NCBI RefSeq assembly: GCF_900115735.1
Contig: NZ_FOXO01000020.1
Location: forward strand, 1-64,000
DNA: 64,000 nucleotides
Direction: 5' to 3'
From: Butyrivibrio proteoclasticus
Lineage (GTDB): Bacteria > Bacillota > Clostridia > Lachnospirales > Lachnospiraceae
Shown one piece after another: positions 1-8,354 of this stretch (position 1 is its first letter; each line of letters begins with the position of its first letter). Position numbers and translations under genes: made by a program. The notes under the pieces are model-generated. The model saw only the letters and a list, made by a program, of their open reading frames with translations, had not been told where the DNA came from and did not search any database.

Positions 1-21
1 TATATATACAGTATCTTATAA

Positions 22-94
22 TCCTCCTTAGCTCAGTCGGTAGAGCATTCGGCTGTTAACCGAAGTGTCGTTGGTTCGAGTCCGACAGGGGGAG
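22..94 (+). tRNA. tRNA-Asn (GTT)
   Basis: A complete cloverleaf is visible: acceptor TCCTCCT pairs with AGGGGGA, the anticodon loop contains GTT, and the T-loop has GGTTCGAGTCC. The discriminator is G and no CCA is encoded. It is the first tRNA of a five-gene cluster. It is followed directly by the 31-nt hairpin repeats. Confidence 0.96.
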
Positions 95-99
95 CGATA

Positions 100-130
100 G
101 TACTTAGCGAGGTCTTATCGAGCTTAGTAC
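100..130 (+). repeat. Covarying hairpin repeat, copy 1
   Basis: The stem GTACT-T-AGC pairs with GCT-T-AGTAC around the 13-nt loop GAGGTCTTATCGA. The same architecture recurs at 145, 7092 and 7136 with different stem bases that remain complementary. It lies in the spacer between tRNA-Asn and tRNA-Glu, so it would be part of a tRNA precursor transcript if the cluster is co-transcribed. Its function is unknown. Confidence 0.75.
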
Positions 131-144
131 GTAACCTGGATGAT

Positions 145-173
145 CACTTGGTGAGGTATTTCCGAACCTAGTG
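145..173 (+). repeat. Covarying hairpin repeat, copy 2
   Basis: The stem CACT-T-GGT pairs with ACC-T-AGTG around the 13-nt loop GAGGTATTTCCGA. The fixed T.T mismatch and loop length match copy 1, while all three inner base pairs differ. The spacer from here to tRNA-Glu (174-259) contains a further imperfect CTAC...GTAG hairpin but no gene. Confidence 0.75.
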
Positions 174-259
174 AGGCAGCCGGAGTTAGAGTCTGCACCG
201 CTACCGAGTTAGTAGAGTGGGCAGAGCACAAAGCACCGTAGCACGGTTGCAAAGCATAA

Positions 260-331
260 GGCTCCGTGGTCAAGCGGTCAAGACATCGCCCTTTCACGGC
301 GGTAACACGAGTTCGATTCTCGTCGGAGTCA
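260..331 (+). tRNA. tRNA-Glu (TTC)
   Basis: Acceptor GGCTCCG pairs with CGGAGTC (one G.T). The anticodon loop reads CTTTCAC, giving TTC, and the T-arm GAGTTCGATTCTC is normal. The cluster is closely packed: the next tRNA begins 4 nt downstream, so processing from one precursor is likely. Confidence 0.96.
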
Positions 332-335
332 TTTA

Positions 336-409
336 GGAGATTTAGCTCAGTTGGTTAGAGCAACCGGCTCATAACCGGTCGGTCCCGGGTTCAAGTCCCT
401 GAATCTCCA
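336..409 (+). tRNA. tRNA-Met (CAT)
   Basis: Acceptor GGAGATT pairs with AATCTCC, with discriminator A. The anticodon loop CTCATAA gives CAT. A G1-C72 pair argues for an elongator tRNA (or an Ile-CAT decoder after lysidine modification) rather than the initiator. Elongator Met is the simplest call. Confidence 0.9.
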
Positions 410-438
410 TTAGTTCTTTTGAACTTAGCCCAGTATAT

Positions 439-511
439 GGGGTCTTAGCTCAGCTGGGAGAGCATCTGCCTTACAAGCAGAGGGTCACAGGTTCGAGCCC
501 TGTAGGCCCCA
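439..511 (+). tRNA. tRNA-Val (TAC)
   Basis: Acceptor GGGGTCT pairs with AGGCCCC, the anticodon loop CTTACAA gives TAC, and the T-arm is CAGGTTCGAGCCCTG. Between it and tRNA-Leu is a short CGCGATATG...CATATCGCG hairpin near 514-543, probably a processing or pausing structure. Confidence 0.96.
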
Positions 512-571
512 TTCGCGATATGTTGTATATAGCATATCGCGTATTTTTTACCAGAAGTTAATATGGTAAAT

Positions 572-657
572 GCCGGCGTGGCGGAATAGGCAGACGCCCG
601 GGACTTAAAATCCCGTGGGTAGTGATACCCGTACCGGTTCGACCCCGGTCGCCGGCA
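572..657 (+). tRNA. tRNA-Leu (TAA), island anchor
   Basis: This class II tRNA has acceptor GCCGGCG pairing with CGCCGGC, the anticodon TAA, and a long variable arm (GGGTAGTGATACCC). It ends the cluster and is followed at once by a terminator. Its T-arm, acceptor 3' half and terminator are repeated at about 7203, 9179, 17809 and (degenerate) 19666. That pattern identifies it as the likely integration anchor of the accessory island. Confidence 0.96.
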
Positions 658-660
658 GTA

Positions 661-692
661 AGAGAGAAGCGTAAGATGCTTCTCTTTTTTTT
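661..692 (+). terminator. Rho-independent terminator of the tRNA cluster
   Basis: The hairpin GAGAAGC...GCTTCTC has a loop of about 6 nt and is followed by eight T residues. The island copies carry the same stem but the loop AGTGAT in place of GTAAGAT. Confidence 0.9.
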
Positions 693-757
693 ACGATGTT
701 TGTAAGGTATAATAAGGCTATAAATCATAGTTATTGATGGATAGGTGGTGATCATTT

Positions 758-1150
758 ATGTGCAAACTTATCAAAGTTAATACAAATTATGATTCATCCG
801 TAATGGTTGCGGATTATAAAGCTGAGATTATCAGGCACATCATTAGTACAGCAAAAAAGTGCCCGGATATTGATGCTATTATGCTGTTTGGATCCGTGTT
901 GGAAGAGAGATGTAAAGAAAAATCTGACATAGATATTGTTATCATCAGTAAGAAAACAGTCAATGCGCTTAGTGATAGAAAATCCTTTAATGAATTTATG
1001 AAGGACTTGTATCTTTTGGATTTTACCCAGGAATATGATTTCCTATATTTTAAATCTATTGATGAAATTTATCAGAAAAAAGAAAAAGCTCCTATCTGCA
1101 AGGAATTAGCGGAAAAGGGACAGATTATTTATAAAAGGCAGGCTGCGTAA
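758..1150 (+). CDS. MNT-type nucleotidyltransferase (antitoxin)
   Basis: This 130-aa minimal nucleotidyltransferase has a GS-x10-DxD motif (GSVLEERCKEKSDID, about residues 45-60), the metal- and NTP-binding signature of the MNT family. In known MNT-HEPN (type VII) modules the MNT protein transfers AMP to the HEPN toxin and silences it. The stop codon overlaps the ATG of the HEPN gene by one base, so the two are translationally coupled. The start is preceded by AGGTGGTGA. It is the first gene of the first island module. The family assignment is firm; the antitoxin role is inferred from pairing. Confidence 0.85.
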   Translation: MCKLIKVNTNYDSSVMVADYKAEIIRHIISTAKKCPDIDAIMLFGSVLEERCKEKSDIDIVIISKKTVNALSDRKSFNEFMKDLYLLDFTQEYDFLYFKSIDEIYQKKEKAPICKELAEKGQIIYKRQAA

Positions 1151-1512
1151 TGGGGAATACTTTGTTATCAATTGCAAAAGCTGATATAAAAACTGCTAAG
1201 AACCTTGTTAACAGTGATGATAAGTATCAAAAGCATCAGGCTGCCTATTTGACTCAGCATGGTGTAGAGAAAACTTTAAAGTATACTATTTCTCTAAAAA
1301 CGGGAGGACAGCCTTGGGGACATGATATTACAAAACTTGTAATTTTAGCCCAACAAAATGGCGTTGATGTACCTGATTTTATTTGTAAAAAGGCTAAGAT
1401 GATTACATCCTGGGAAGTGGTGTCCAGATATTATCCAACAAGCGTTATCAGGAGAGATACTATAGCACATGTCATTAGGGTCGCTGATGAATGGCAAAAG
1501 AAATTAAAATGA
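1150..1512 (+). CDS. HEPN-domain toxin partner
   Basis: This small all-helical HEPN protein (120 aa) carries the R-x4-H signature (RDTIAH, near residues 102-107) that forms the RNase site in active HEPN toxins. It overlaps the MNT gene by one base, giving the classical two-gene order. The product probably cleaves RNA unless AMPylated by its partner. The gene could alternatively act as a non-catalytic HEPN; the intact RxxxxH argues against that. The helicase gene follows about 70 nt downstream. Confidence 0.82.
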   Translation: MGNTLLSIAKADIKTAKNLVNSDDKYQKHQAAYLTQHGVEKTLKYTISLKTGGQPWGHDITKLVILAQQNGVDVPDFICKKAKMITSWEVVSRYYPTSVIRRDTIAHVIRVADEWQKKLK

Positions 1513-1582
1513 TATTTTGTGGGTATGGCTTATGCCGTACCCATTTTTGACAAATGGAAGGATATTTGAAGAGATAACGTAT

Positions 1583-4570
1583 ATGAACGAAGATCAATAT
1601 ATTTCACGAATCAATCAACTTGAAAAAGAGATAGGTTATTTGCATAGTTTGCTCGATGAGGCTGGTATTACTTATAGAAAAGAAGCAAAGAATATTGAAG
1701 ATCTATCTCCTGACAAGAACATTCTATTTGACGATAATCAAGGTGCAAGAGTCAGACCTTTGGAAATAACCAAGCATCGAATAAAATTCTTCCGCAACTT
1801 GTTTAACGGACGAAACGATGTTTATAGTCTGCGTTATGGAAAGGTTAATAAGAAAACCGGAAAGCACAGCTACTATACTCAATGTTGGTATTTTTGGAAA
1901 GATGGATTGTGTCCAAAGAGAAATAATCCCAAGTTTTCTTGTGGTGAATGTAGAAATCCGAATTATAAGGAATTGACGGATGAAGTGGTTTATGAGCATC
2001 TGAGAGGAAAGAAGGAAGATGCTTCGGATGTATTAGGGGTATACCCACTTCTTCTTGATGAAACTATAAACTTTCTTGTATTTGATTTTGATTGCCATAA
2101 TGACAATATTTGCGGCGATGACTGGGCAAATCCTGATTCTGAATGGATGACTGAAGTAAATACATTTAGAAAGATATGTGAAGACAATGATGTGCCTGTT
2201 TTGGTTGAGCGCTCAAGGTCGGGGAAGGGAGCCCATTTTTGGATATTCTTTGAAAAGCCGATATTGGCATCTACAGCAAGAAGATTTGGAACAGCTTTGC
2301 TAACCAAAGGTGCCGAATCTGTTAATATGAAAAAATTCACATATTACGACAGAATGCTCCCAGCTCAGGACTATATTCCGATTAATACAAAGACTGGGAG
2401 ATCTGGATTAGGAAATCTGATAGCGCTGCCATTACAGGGACTGGCTTTACAGGCAGGGAATAGTGCTTTCATAGATGAAAACTGGAATGCATATCCTGAT
2501 CAATGGGAGTGCCTCAAGAATGTTAAAAGAATCTCTAAAGAGATTGTTGAAGAAAAGATAAAGGCCTGGGGAGCAGATGGCTTATTAGGGGGCCTATGTA
2601 ATGATTTTGATGAAGATGCAGATGATACCATGGCTAGAAAACAGAAGCCTTGGGAAAAAGTGAAACTTTCATTTTGTAAGGAAGATGCACCTTCCGTAGT
2701 AGAAATCATCATTTCTGATAAGATATACATTAATTCAAAAGGAATGCAATATAAAATGCAGAATGCTATAAGGAGAATGGCTGCATTTAGCAATTCGGAG
2801 TTCTATAAGACTGCAGGTATGGGCTTTTCAACGCAAGGTATGTCTAGAATCATTTCTTGTGGTTATGATGATGGAGATTATATTTGTATTCCGAGAGCTC
2901 TTTTGGATTCACTAATTGAAAAATTAAATGCATCTGGAATTCCATTTTCTCTTACTGATAACAGATGTAAGGGAACTCCTTTAGATGTTTCTTTCAATGG
3001 TGCTTTATATGAGGAACAGATGAGAGGTGCACAAACAATTTTGGAGCACGACAACGGTGTACTAGCAGCCACGACATCTTTTGGGAAAACGGTTGTAGGT
3101 GCATATTTAATTGCCCAAAGAAAGGTGAATACGCTAATTCTTGTTCATAACACAGAAATTCAGAAGAACTGGATTGAAGATTTAAGCAGATTCTTAGATA
3201 TTAAAGCTGAATTACCTGAATATAAAACAAAAACAGGAAGAATTAAAAAGAGAAAAAACTTGATTGGAAAACTGTATGCCGGGCATGATTCGATGACTGG
3301 AATAGTTGATGTTGCTATTTTTTCATCTCTTGGAAAGGGTGATGAAATCAATCCAATTATCGAAAACTACGGAATGGTAATTATGGATGAGTGCCATCAT
3401 GGAGCAGCGCAGACGGTTGAAGATGTAATTGGGGCAGCAAAAGCAAAGTATGTATATGGATTAACAGCTACTCCTAAACGGGAAGATGGACTTGAAAAGA
3501 AAGTGTTTATGCAGTTTGGACCTATTCGGTTCAGATATACTGCTAAAGAGAGAGCGCAGAAACAAGGCATAGCGCATTTTGTATATCCTCGATTTACGAG
3601 GCTTGTAAGTTCTACAGATCTGAAGATAACAGACGCAAACCGGGCTGTAATTGAGTGTGATTCTAGGAATGATCAGATAATATCTGATGTGGAAGACTGT
3701 ATTAAGGATGGTAGAACTCCGCTGGTATTAACCAAATACAAAGAACATGCGGAGCTGATTTATCAGAGATTGCAGGGAAAAGCAGATCATGTATACCTTC
3801 TGCAAGGCGGAGGAAGTAGAAAAGCTAAAGACGAAATGAGATTGCAGATGCGAGCTGCTTCTGATGATGAATCTGTAATACTCGTGGCAATTGATAAATA
3901 TGTTGGTGAAGGGTTTAATTTTCCAAGACTTGATACATTGATGCTGGCAATGCCTGCAGCAGCTGAAGGCAATATTGAGCAATTTGCCGGGAGGTTGCAT
4001 AGAGATTATAAGACAAAGACGGAAGTAATAATATATGATTACGTAGATTCGCATATCCGAGTTCTTGAAAAAATGTACCACAAGCGCCTTAGAGCTTATA
4101 AGAAGATAGGGTATGAAATTTGGAATAATGCGATTATAGACAAGCAGGATGCAAATTCTATCTTTGACATGGATTCATATGAAAGTGTTTATGAGAAGGA
4201 TCTTTTGGAAGCGAATAAGGAGATTGTCATTTCAAGTCCGGGATTAAATCATTCTAAAGTTGATTCTTTTATTAGGCTTGTAAAGAAAAAACAGGAAGAT
4301 GGGATCAGAATAACTGTTGTCACCCTTAACCCAGAAGGATATCCGGAGGAAAGGATTAAAGATACCAAAGGCATTGTGCAGTTATTAAAGGACAACGGAG
4401 TAAACGTCAGAATACAGGATCACATGCATGAACACTATGCAATTATTGACAATGAGATTGTGTGGTATGGAAGTATGAATCTACTATCCAGAGCTAAGTC
4501 TGATGACAATCTGATTCGAGTTAAGAGTAAAGAAGCAGCGCTTGAACTATTGGAGCTTACTTTTGGATAA
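1583..4570 (+). CDS. AEP primase-like / SF2 helicase / PLD-like protein (TOTE-type)
   Basis: This is a 995-aa fusion. An N-terminal coiled coil (1-25) and a Cys cluster (about 101-124; CxxC at its end) precede an archaeo-eukaryotic primase-like domain with DFDCH (about 168) and SGKGAHFW (about 212). A superfamily 2 helicase follows: Walker A TTSFGKT (about 500), DECH (about 602), a GLTATP motif, and QFAGRLHR (about 802). The C-terminus is phospholipase-D-like, with HYAIID (about 950) in place of a full HKD motif. AEP-helicase fusions of this kind are known from TOTE conflict systems. The chosen ATG has a GAAGAG site upstream; a 22-aa longer start overlaps unlikely sequence. Location beside MNT-HEPN supports a defence role (inference). 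Confidence 0.8.
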   Translation: MNEDQYISRINQLEKEIGYLHSLLDEAGITYRKEAKNIEDLSPDKNILFDDNQGARVRPLEITKHRIKFFRNLFNGRNDVYSLRYGKVNKKTGKHSYYTQCWYFWKDGLCPKRNNPKFSCGECRNPNYKELTDEVVYEHLRGKKEDASDVLGVYPLLLDETINFLVFDFDCHNDNICGDDWANPDSEWMTEVNTFRKICEDNDVPVLVERSRSGKGAHFWIFFEKPILASTARRFGTALLTKGAESVNMKKFTYYDRMLPAQDYIPINTKTGRSGLGNLIALPLQGLALQAGNSAFIDENWNAYPDQWECLKNVKRISKEIVEEKIKAWGADGLLGGLCNDFDEDADDTMARKQKPWEKVKLSFCKEDAPSVVEIIISDKIYINSKGMQYKMQNAIRRMAAFSNSEFYKTAGMGFSTQGMSRIISCGYDDGDYICIPRALLDSLIEKLNASGIPFSLTDNRCKGTPLDVSFNGALYEEQMRGAQTILEHDNGVLAATTSFGKTVVGAYLIAQRKVNTLILVHNTEIQKNWIEDLSRFLDIKAELPEYKTKTGRIKKRKNLIGKLYAGHDSMTGIVDVAIFSSLGKGDEINPIIENYGMVIMDECHHGAAQTVEDVIGAAKAKYVYGLTATPKREDGLEKKVFMQFGPIRFRYTAKERAQKQGIAHFVYPRFTRLVSSTDLKITDANRAVIECDSRNDQIISDVEDCIKDGRTPLVLTKYKEHAELIYQRLQGKADHVYLLQGGGSRKAKDEMRLQMRAASDDESVILVAIDKYVGEGFNFPRLDTLMLAMPAAAEGNIEQFAGRLHRDYKTKTEVIIYDYVDSHIRVLEKMYHKRLRAYKKIGYEIWNNAIIDKQDANSIFDMDSYESVYEKDLLEANKEIVISSPGLNHSKVDSFIRLVKKKQEDGIRITVVTLNPEGYPEERIKDTKGIVQLLKDNGVNVRIQDHMHEHYAIIDNEIVWYGSMNLLSRAKSDDNLIRVKSKEAALELLELTFG

Positions 4571-4990
4571 TCAAAGGTACAGATTTCTGATGGTAGGACA
4601 CCTTTAGTGCTTACTAAGCTCAAAAAGCATGTGGATGTATTAAGGGAGAAATTGCAAAATAAAGCAGATCATGTATTCGTCATCTATGGAGATAAGCCAA
4701 GGCAGGAATCAAGTGTTAATATTGTGGTAATAACAATGAATCCAGAGACAGTGGGATATGAGGATACTATTGAGCTTGAACTTCTTATTGATGAACTCCA
4801 AAAAGTGGGTATTTTGGTGAGAACCACCGATGATTACTCTGAATGCTATGCTGTCATAGACAAGACTATTGTCTGGCATGGCGGGATGAACCTTTTGGGA
4901 AAAACAGATGCTTGGTATAATCTTATCAGGATAGAAGATATCCACGCAGCAGAAGAATTGCTGGAAATTACAGAGCAGATGTTGAAATAA
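4571..4990 (+). pseudogene. Partial duplicate of the helicase/PLD C-terminus
   Basis: The reading frame begins inside the spacer with SDGRTPLVLTK, closely matching KDGRTPLVLTK in the helicase just upstream. It continues through a KADHV segment and then jumps to a copy of the PLD-like tail (VITMNPE, YAVIDKTIVWHGGMNLL). The helicase motor between these pieces is missing, so this is a tandem duplicate with an internal deletion. No ATG exists at the fusion start; a GTG at 4607 could initiate a 127-aa product. It may still make a stand-alone PLD-like domain, but remnant status is more likely. Confidence 0.7.
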
Positions 4991-5036
4991 GTAAAAGTAA
5001 AAAATTAGAATCTATTAGTTTGGGGAAGGATACAAC

Positions 5037-6791
5037 ATGAACCTGCCAAAATTTATGAGAGCAGTAGATACAGAACTTGAAAGTATGTCAGAACAGGAGC
5101 TGAAGTCATGTCTTCGTGAATTGGCAAGAACTCTTCCTGAAAATGATAGAACTCATTTTCTTAGTATTATTGATAATAGAAGTGGAATAGTAAAACGGGA
5201 CAGTGATGAAGAAAAATTATTAAAGAAAAAAGTTGAGGATATCATATCTGTACTTGAAGAAATTGGTGAAGGTGAGCGCTGTCTTGCCAGTGAGTATAAT
5301 GAAGAGTGGGATGATTGGTACAATAGTGATGATGATGAAGTTTTTTTCTCGGATCCAGAGAAAATAGTACCTGATTTTATAACAGCTATCAGACTAATCC
5401 ATGAATGTGTTGACACCGAGTCGTATACAGAGGGGTATAAACTGGCAAAGGTATTATCTTCAATCAGTATTTTCGCTGATGGAGATTGGGATGATTATTG
5501 CGGAGATCCTTTAGGAATAAAGGATTTATATGAACATGAACTTATAGTAGGTCCTTTTGACAAATTGGTTGCAGAATCATTATATCTGACATATATGGCT
5601 AAGGAATCAAGGGCACGTGCAAGTGAAATATATACAATGATGGGAAATTTTGACTGTAATGATCTTAGGCTTGAAGATGTAATGCAGATAGGAAATCATT
5701 CTCTTCCTGAGTTCAATACCTTTTTGTCAGATTGGATAACACTCATTGGTGCTCATAATGACTGGAGAACTAAAAGGCTTTTAAAAGAAGCTGTTTCTAT
5801 GATTCAAGATGAGTATCAGGCTTTAAATGTGGCTAGAACGCATGCTGTAACGCATCCGGAATTATTTAAGCAGATTCTGGAAATCGGGGAGTCTGACGCA
5901 GATCCAATCAAGTTGTTTAGGATAGGAACGGAAGCTTTGGATAAGATACCGGATAATCTAACTATTCGCGGAGAAATAGCGCTTTTAACTGCAAACTATG
6001 CTGGCAGGATAAATACACTACCAGGAGTAGAGCTATGTTGGTTAGAAGCTTTTAGATCAGATAGTTCTGTAGTTAATTATCTGCGTATACGTTTTCTTAC
6101 CAGGGTTTGGAAGGATTATGCCAAGCAAGTTGAAGATATTATTGAGAGTGAATATGCCAAGACATTATCCCGCAGCAAAAGTGTAGATACGTATAATAGG
6201 GAATACATACTGAACGAAAATGCGTTATATAAAAATGATTATTGTACATTGCTTTTCTGGGAAAAGAAATTTGACGAAGTTTTTAACCTTGGGCTTTGTG
6301 AAAAACAGAGGTTAGGATGGTCTGGTACCTTTATGAAGCAGGGGCTGGCTATGTTTATGCTGATTCTTTACGAAAGTGAAAAATACCAAAGCGGACTTCA
6401 GAGTATGGCTAGGTTAGCAGTGTCAGGATGTAAGCTTAATGCTGATGATTACTACAAAGGAACATGTGATTTGGAACACAAGGACAGTTATTCTTTGTTT
6501 ATGGAGCTCTTTACTAACTTGAAGATGGAATTAGATGTCTCTGAAGATGATAAAATAAAGTGGCTTGATAAGATAGGAAAAATTATTGAAAAGCGAGTTG
6601 TTGCGATAATGGAGGCTGAAAGACGTAACTACTATGGGGAATGTGCATCATTTATTGCAGCTTTTGGTGAAGTAATTGAGTCAAGAGGGCAAAAAGAAGC
6701 AAAGCAGTCGCTTATGATGAGTTATAAAGCAAAGTATCCGAGAAGAAGGTCATTTATTCAGGCTTTGAAGAACTATGGGTTTAGAGCATAA
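5037..6791 (+). CDS. Hypothetical protein, 584 aa, helical
   Basis: I do not recognise this family. The protein is acidic and predicted mostly helical, with aromatic-rich amphipathic segments reminiscent of TPR/HEAT-type scaffolds. There is no signal peptide, membrane segment or catalytic motif that I can see. An ATG follows GGGGAAGGA, so the start is sound. It is the last gene of the first island module, downstream of the AEP-helicase and its duplicate. It may be an accessory protein of that system; this is inference from position only. Confidence 0.65.
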   Translation: MNLPKFMRAVDTELESMSEQELKSCLRELARTLPENDRTHFLSIIDNRSGIVKRDSDEEKLLKKKVEDIISVLEEIGEGERCLASEYNEEWDDWYNSDDDEVFFSDPEKIVPDFITAIRLIHECVDTESYTEGYKLAKVLSSISIFADGDWDDYCGDPLGIKDLYEHELIVGPFDKLVAESLYLTYMAKESRARASEIYTMMGNFDCNDLRLEDVMQIGNHSLPEFNTFLSDWITLIGAHNDWRTKRLLKEAVSMIQDEYQALNVARTHAVTHPELFKQILEIGESDADPIKLFRIGTEALDKIPDNLTIRGEIALLTANYAGRINTLPGVELCWLEAFRSDSSVVNYLRIRFLTRVWKDYAKQVEDIIESEYAKTLSRSKSVDTYNREYILNENALYKNDYCTLLFWEKKFDEVFNLGLCEKQRLGWSGTFMKQGLAMFMLILYESEKYQSGLQSMARLAVSGCKLNADDYYKGTCDLEHKDSYSLFMELFTNLKMELDVSEDDKIKWLDKIGKIIEKRVVAIMEAERRNYYGECASFIAAFGEVIESRGQKEAKQSLMMSYKAKYPRRRSFIQALKNYGFRA

Positions 6792-7091
6792 ATATGGTTT
6801 TTCAGCAGGAATAGCGTTGTTGGTTAGAAATAATCTGTTTTATAATACGAGGGGAAAATCCACTGATGATTATTGTTGAAGAAGAAATAAAAATTGAACA
6901 GATGCTTCACAAGTATTACGATGCCTTTATTTAAAAAGCATGGGGTCTAGTGGTAAGAGGTATGCGAAATGGTTTATATTAGTAAATATGCGCATCCTTT
7001 ATCATACGAAAGTGGGTCAGAAATTGGACCAGCAAAGAAGGTGAGTCCGCCCTAAAGGACTAGCTGCACGTCGCAAGGCTCCTTGAGTAGA

Positions 7092-7122
7092 GCACTTGCT
7101 GAGGTATTATCGAAGCTAGTGC
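7092..7122 (+). repeat. Covarying hairpin repeat, copy 3
   Basis: GCACT-T-GCT pairs with AGC-T-AGTGC around the loop GAGGTATTATCGA. Loop length (13) and the T.T mismatch match the copies beside tRNA-Asn. It sits in a gene-free stretch (6792-7320). Apart from copies 3 and 4 and the tRNA-Leu 3' repeat, that stretch has only a 22-codon scrap and a tRNA-like fragment. Confidence 0.75.
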
Positions 7123-7135
7123 GAACCATACACGT

Positions 7136-7166
7136 GCACTTAACGAGGTCCCTTCGAGTTTAGTGC
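7136..7166 (+). repeat. Covarying hairpin repeat, copy 4
   Basis: GCACT-T-AAC pairs with GTT-T-AGTGC around the loop GAGGTCCCTTCGA. Copies 3 and 4 are spaced like copies 1 and 2. This suggests that the pair moves or is copied as a unit. Confidence 0.75.
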
Positions 7167-7202
7167 AGCGTGTAATCCATGCGGGTTCCAAGACGCCTCA
7201 AA

Positions 7203-7254
7203 AGTTCGATCCCGGTCGCCGGCAGTAAGAGAGAAGCAGTGATGCTTCTCTTTT
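7203..7254 (+). repeat. tRNA-Leu 3'-end repeat 1 with terminator (att-like)
   Basis: GTTCGATCCCGGTCGCCGGC reproduces the T-loop and acceptor 3' half of tRNA-Leu. It is followed by the hairpin GAGAAGC-AGTGAT-GCTTCTC and a T run. No 5' tRNA half is present. Such 3'-only copies are what repeated site-specific integration at a tRNA leaves behind. It separates module 1 from the clean-up trio. Confidence 0.8.
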
Positions 7255-7320
7255 TTGTTGCCATCTTGTACTATAAAAGAGTGTGCATATATGTTGGATG
7301 GGGGAAGGGGAGACTTAATT

Positions 7321-7800
7321 ATGGTTATACATCCAATTGAACCAATATATGATAAGAGTTCAAAAATACTTATTCTGGGAAGTTTTCCGTCTGTAAAATC
7401 CAGAGAAGAAGGGTTCTTCTACGGACATAAGCAGAATAGATTCTGGAAGGTGGTTTCGGGAATATTTGAAGAGGAAGAGCCGGAGTCAATAGAGGAAAAG
7501 AAATCTCTTTTGATAAGAAATAAGATAGCGTTGTGGGATGTGATACAATCCTGCGATATTGTTGGATCATCGGACTCCAGCATCACTAATGTAGTACCGA
7601 ACGATCTAAGCGTTATTTTAAATACAGCGGATATCAAGGCAATATATGTCAATGGTAAAACAGCGCTTAAGTATTATGTAAAGTATACAGAGCCTGTGAT
7701 CAAAAGGCCTGCAATATGTCTTCCTTCGACGAGCCCTGCCAATGCCGCATGGAATATGGAAAAGCTTCTGAGTGCTTGGAAGATTATAAAAAAGTATTGA
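7321..7800 (+). CDS. DNA-deoxyinosine glycosylase (uracil-DNA glycosylase superfamily)
   Basis: This 159-aa protein matches the hypoxanthine-DNA glycosylase branch of the UDG superfamily. It has LILGSFPS (residues 17-24), a YGHKQNRFW segment (34-42) that is typical of the Mug/HDG active site, and LPSTSPANA (134-142) as the minor-groove motif. The enzyme should remove deaminated adenine (hypoxanthine) from DNA to start base excision repair. The ATG follows a GGGGAAGGGGAG ribosome site; a longer TTG start would run into the terminator repeat. It is first of three genes with nucleotide-maintenance roles. Confidence 0.83.
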   Translation: MVIHPIEPIYDKSSKILILGSFPSVKSREEGFFYGHKQNRFWKVVSGIFEEEEPESIEEKKSLLIRNKIALWDVIQSCDIVGSSDSSITNVVPNDLSVILNTADIKAIYVNGKTALKYYVKYTEPVIKRPAICLPSTSPANAAWNMEKLLSAWKIIKKY

Positions 7801-7859
7801 CCTTGCCCTAAGGGCATGCTTTATCCTTATAGGTGAAAAAAATATGCAAAGGGGAAGCT

Positions 7860-8354
7860 ATGAACAGAAAAGATATATTAGGGAATGAAATTAAGTCTGA
7901 GTGCGTAGGATGCGCAATTGTGCGTGGCGAGGTGAAACTTCCTGGGGGAATAATTTATGATGGGAAGTCGATTATTCTTGCCGCAGATCCTGAGATTCCA
8001 ATTCCCGGTTTTCTAATAATTACAAGTAAAAGACACATTCAGTCTTTTGCGGAATTAACTGTAGACGAGAGAGCTGAGATAGGAAATACAATAGCAATTG
8101 CAGAAAGAGCTATAAAGGATCTGAAAATTGCCGAAACTGTTACATTGGTTCAGGAAGAACGCTCCAAGCACTTTCATATATGGATTTTTCCTAATCAGGA
8201 GTGGATGCTGGAAAAATTTGGATATGGTTTGCAGTATCTGCGTGATATCAATGCTTTTGCCAAAGATAATGCTTCTGATGCGGATATTGAGAACGTGATA
8301 AGGACTGCCGAAGAAATCAAGAAATACATAGAAAGCGAAGACAAATATGACTAA
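7860..8354 (+). CDS. HIT-family nucleotide hydrolase-like protein
   Basis: This 164-aa protein has a C-terminal HFHIWIF, a variant of the HxHxHxx signature in which the last His is Trp. The first two His positions, which include the nucleophile-type residue, are kept. The N-terminal CVGCAI segment could bind zinc. Family members hydrolyse or transfer nucleotide-phosphate bonds. The ATG has an AAAGGGG site; an upstream GTG is less likely. The gene overlaps the Nudix gene downstream by 8 nt, so the two are co-translated. Confidence 0.72.
   Translation: MNRKDILGNEIKSECVGCAIVRGEVKLPGGIIYDGKSIILAADPEIPIPGFLIITSKRHIQSFAELTVDERAEIGNTIAIAERAIKDLKIAETVTLVQEERSKHFHIWIFPNQEWMLEKFGYGLQYLRDINAFAKDNASDADIENVIRTAEEIKKYIESEDKYD

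Noticed and set aside
6866-6934. 22-codon frame MIIVEEEIKIEQML...
   Set aside because: GGGGAAAA lies upstream, but the product is too short and has no neighbour overlap. It is probably the start of a deleted gene.
6946-6980. tRNA-like 5' half (TGGGGTCTAGTGGTAAGAGG)
   Set aside because: It resembles the D-arm side of a tRNA-Gln, but no anticodon stem or acceptor 3' half follows; at most a fragment.
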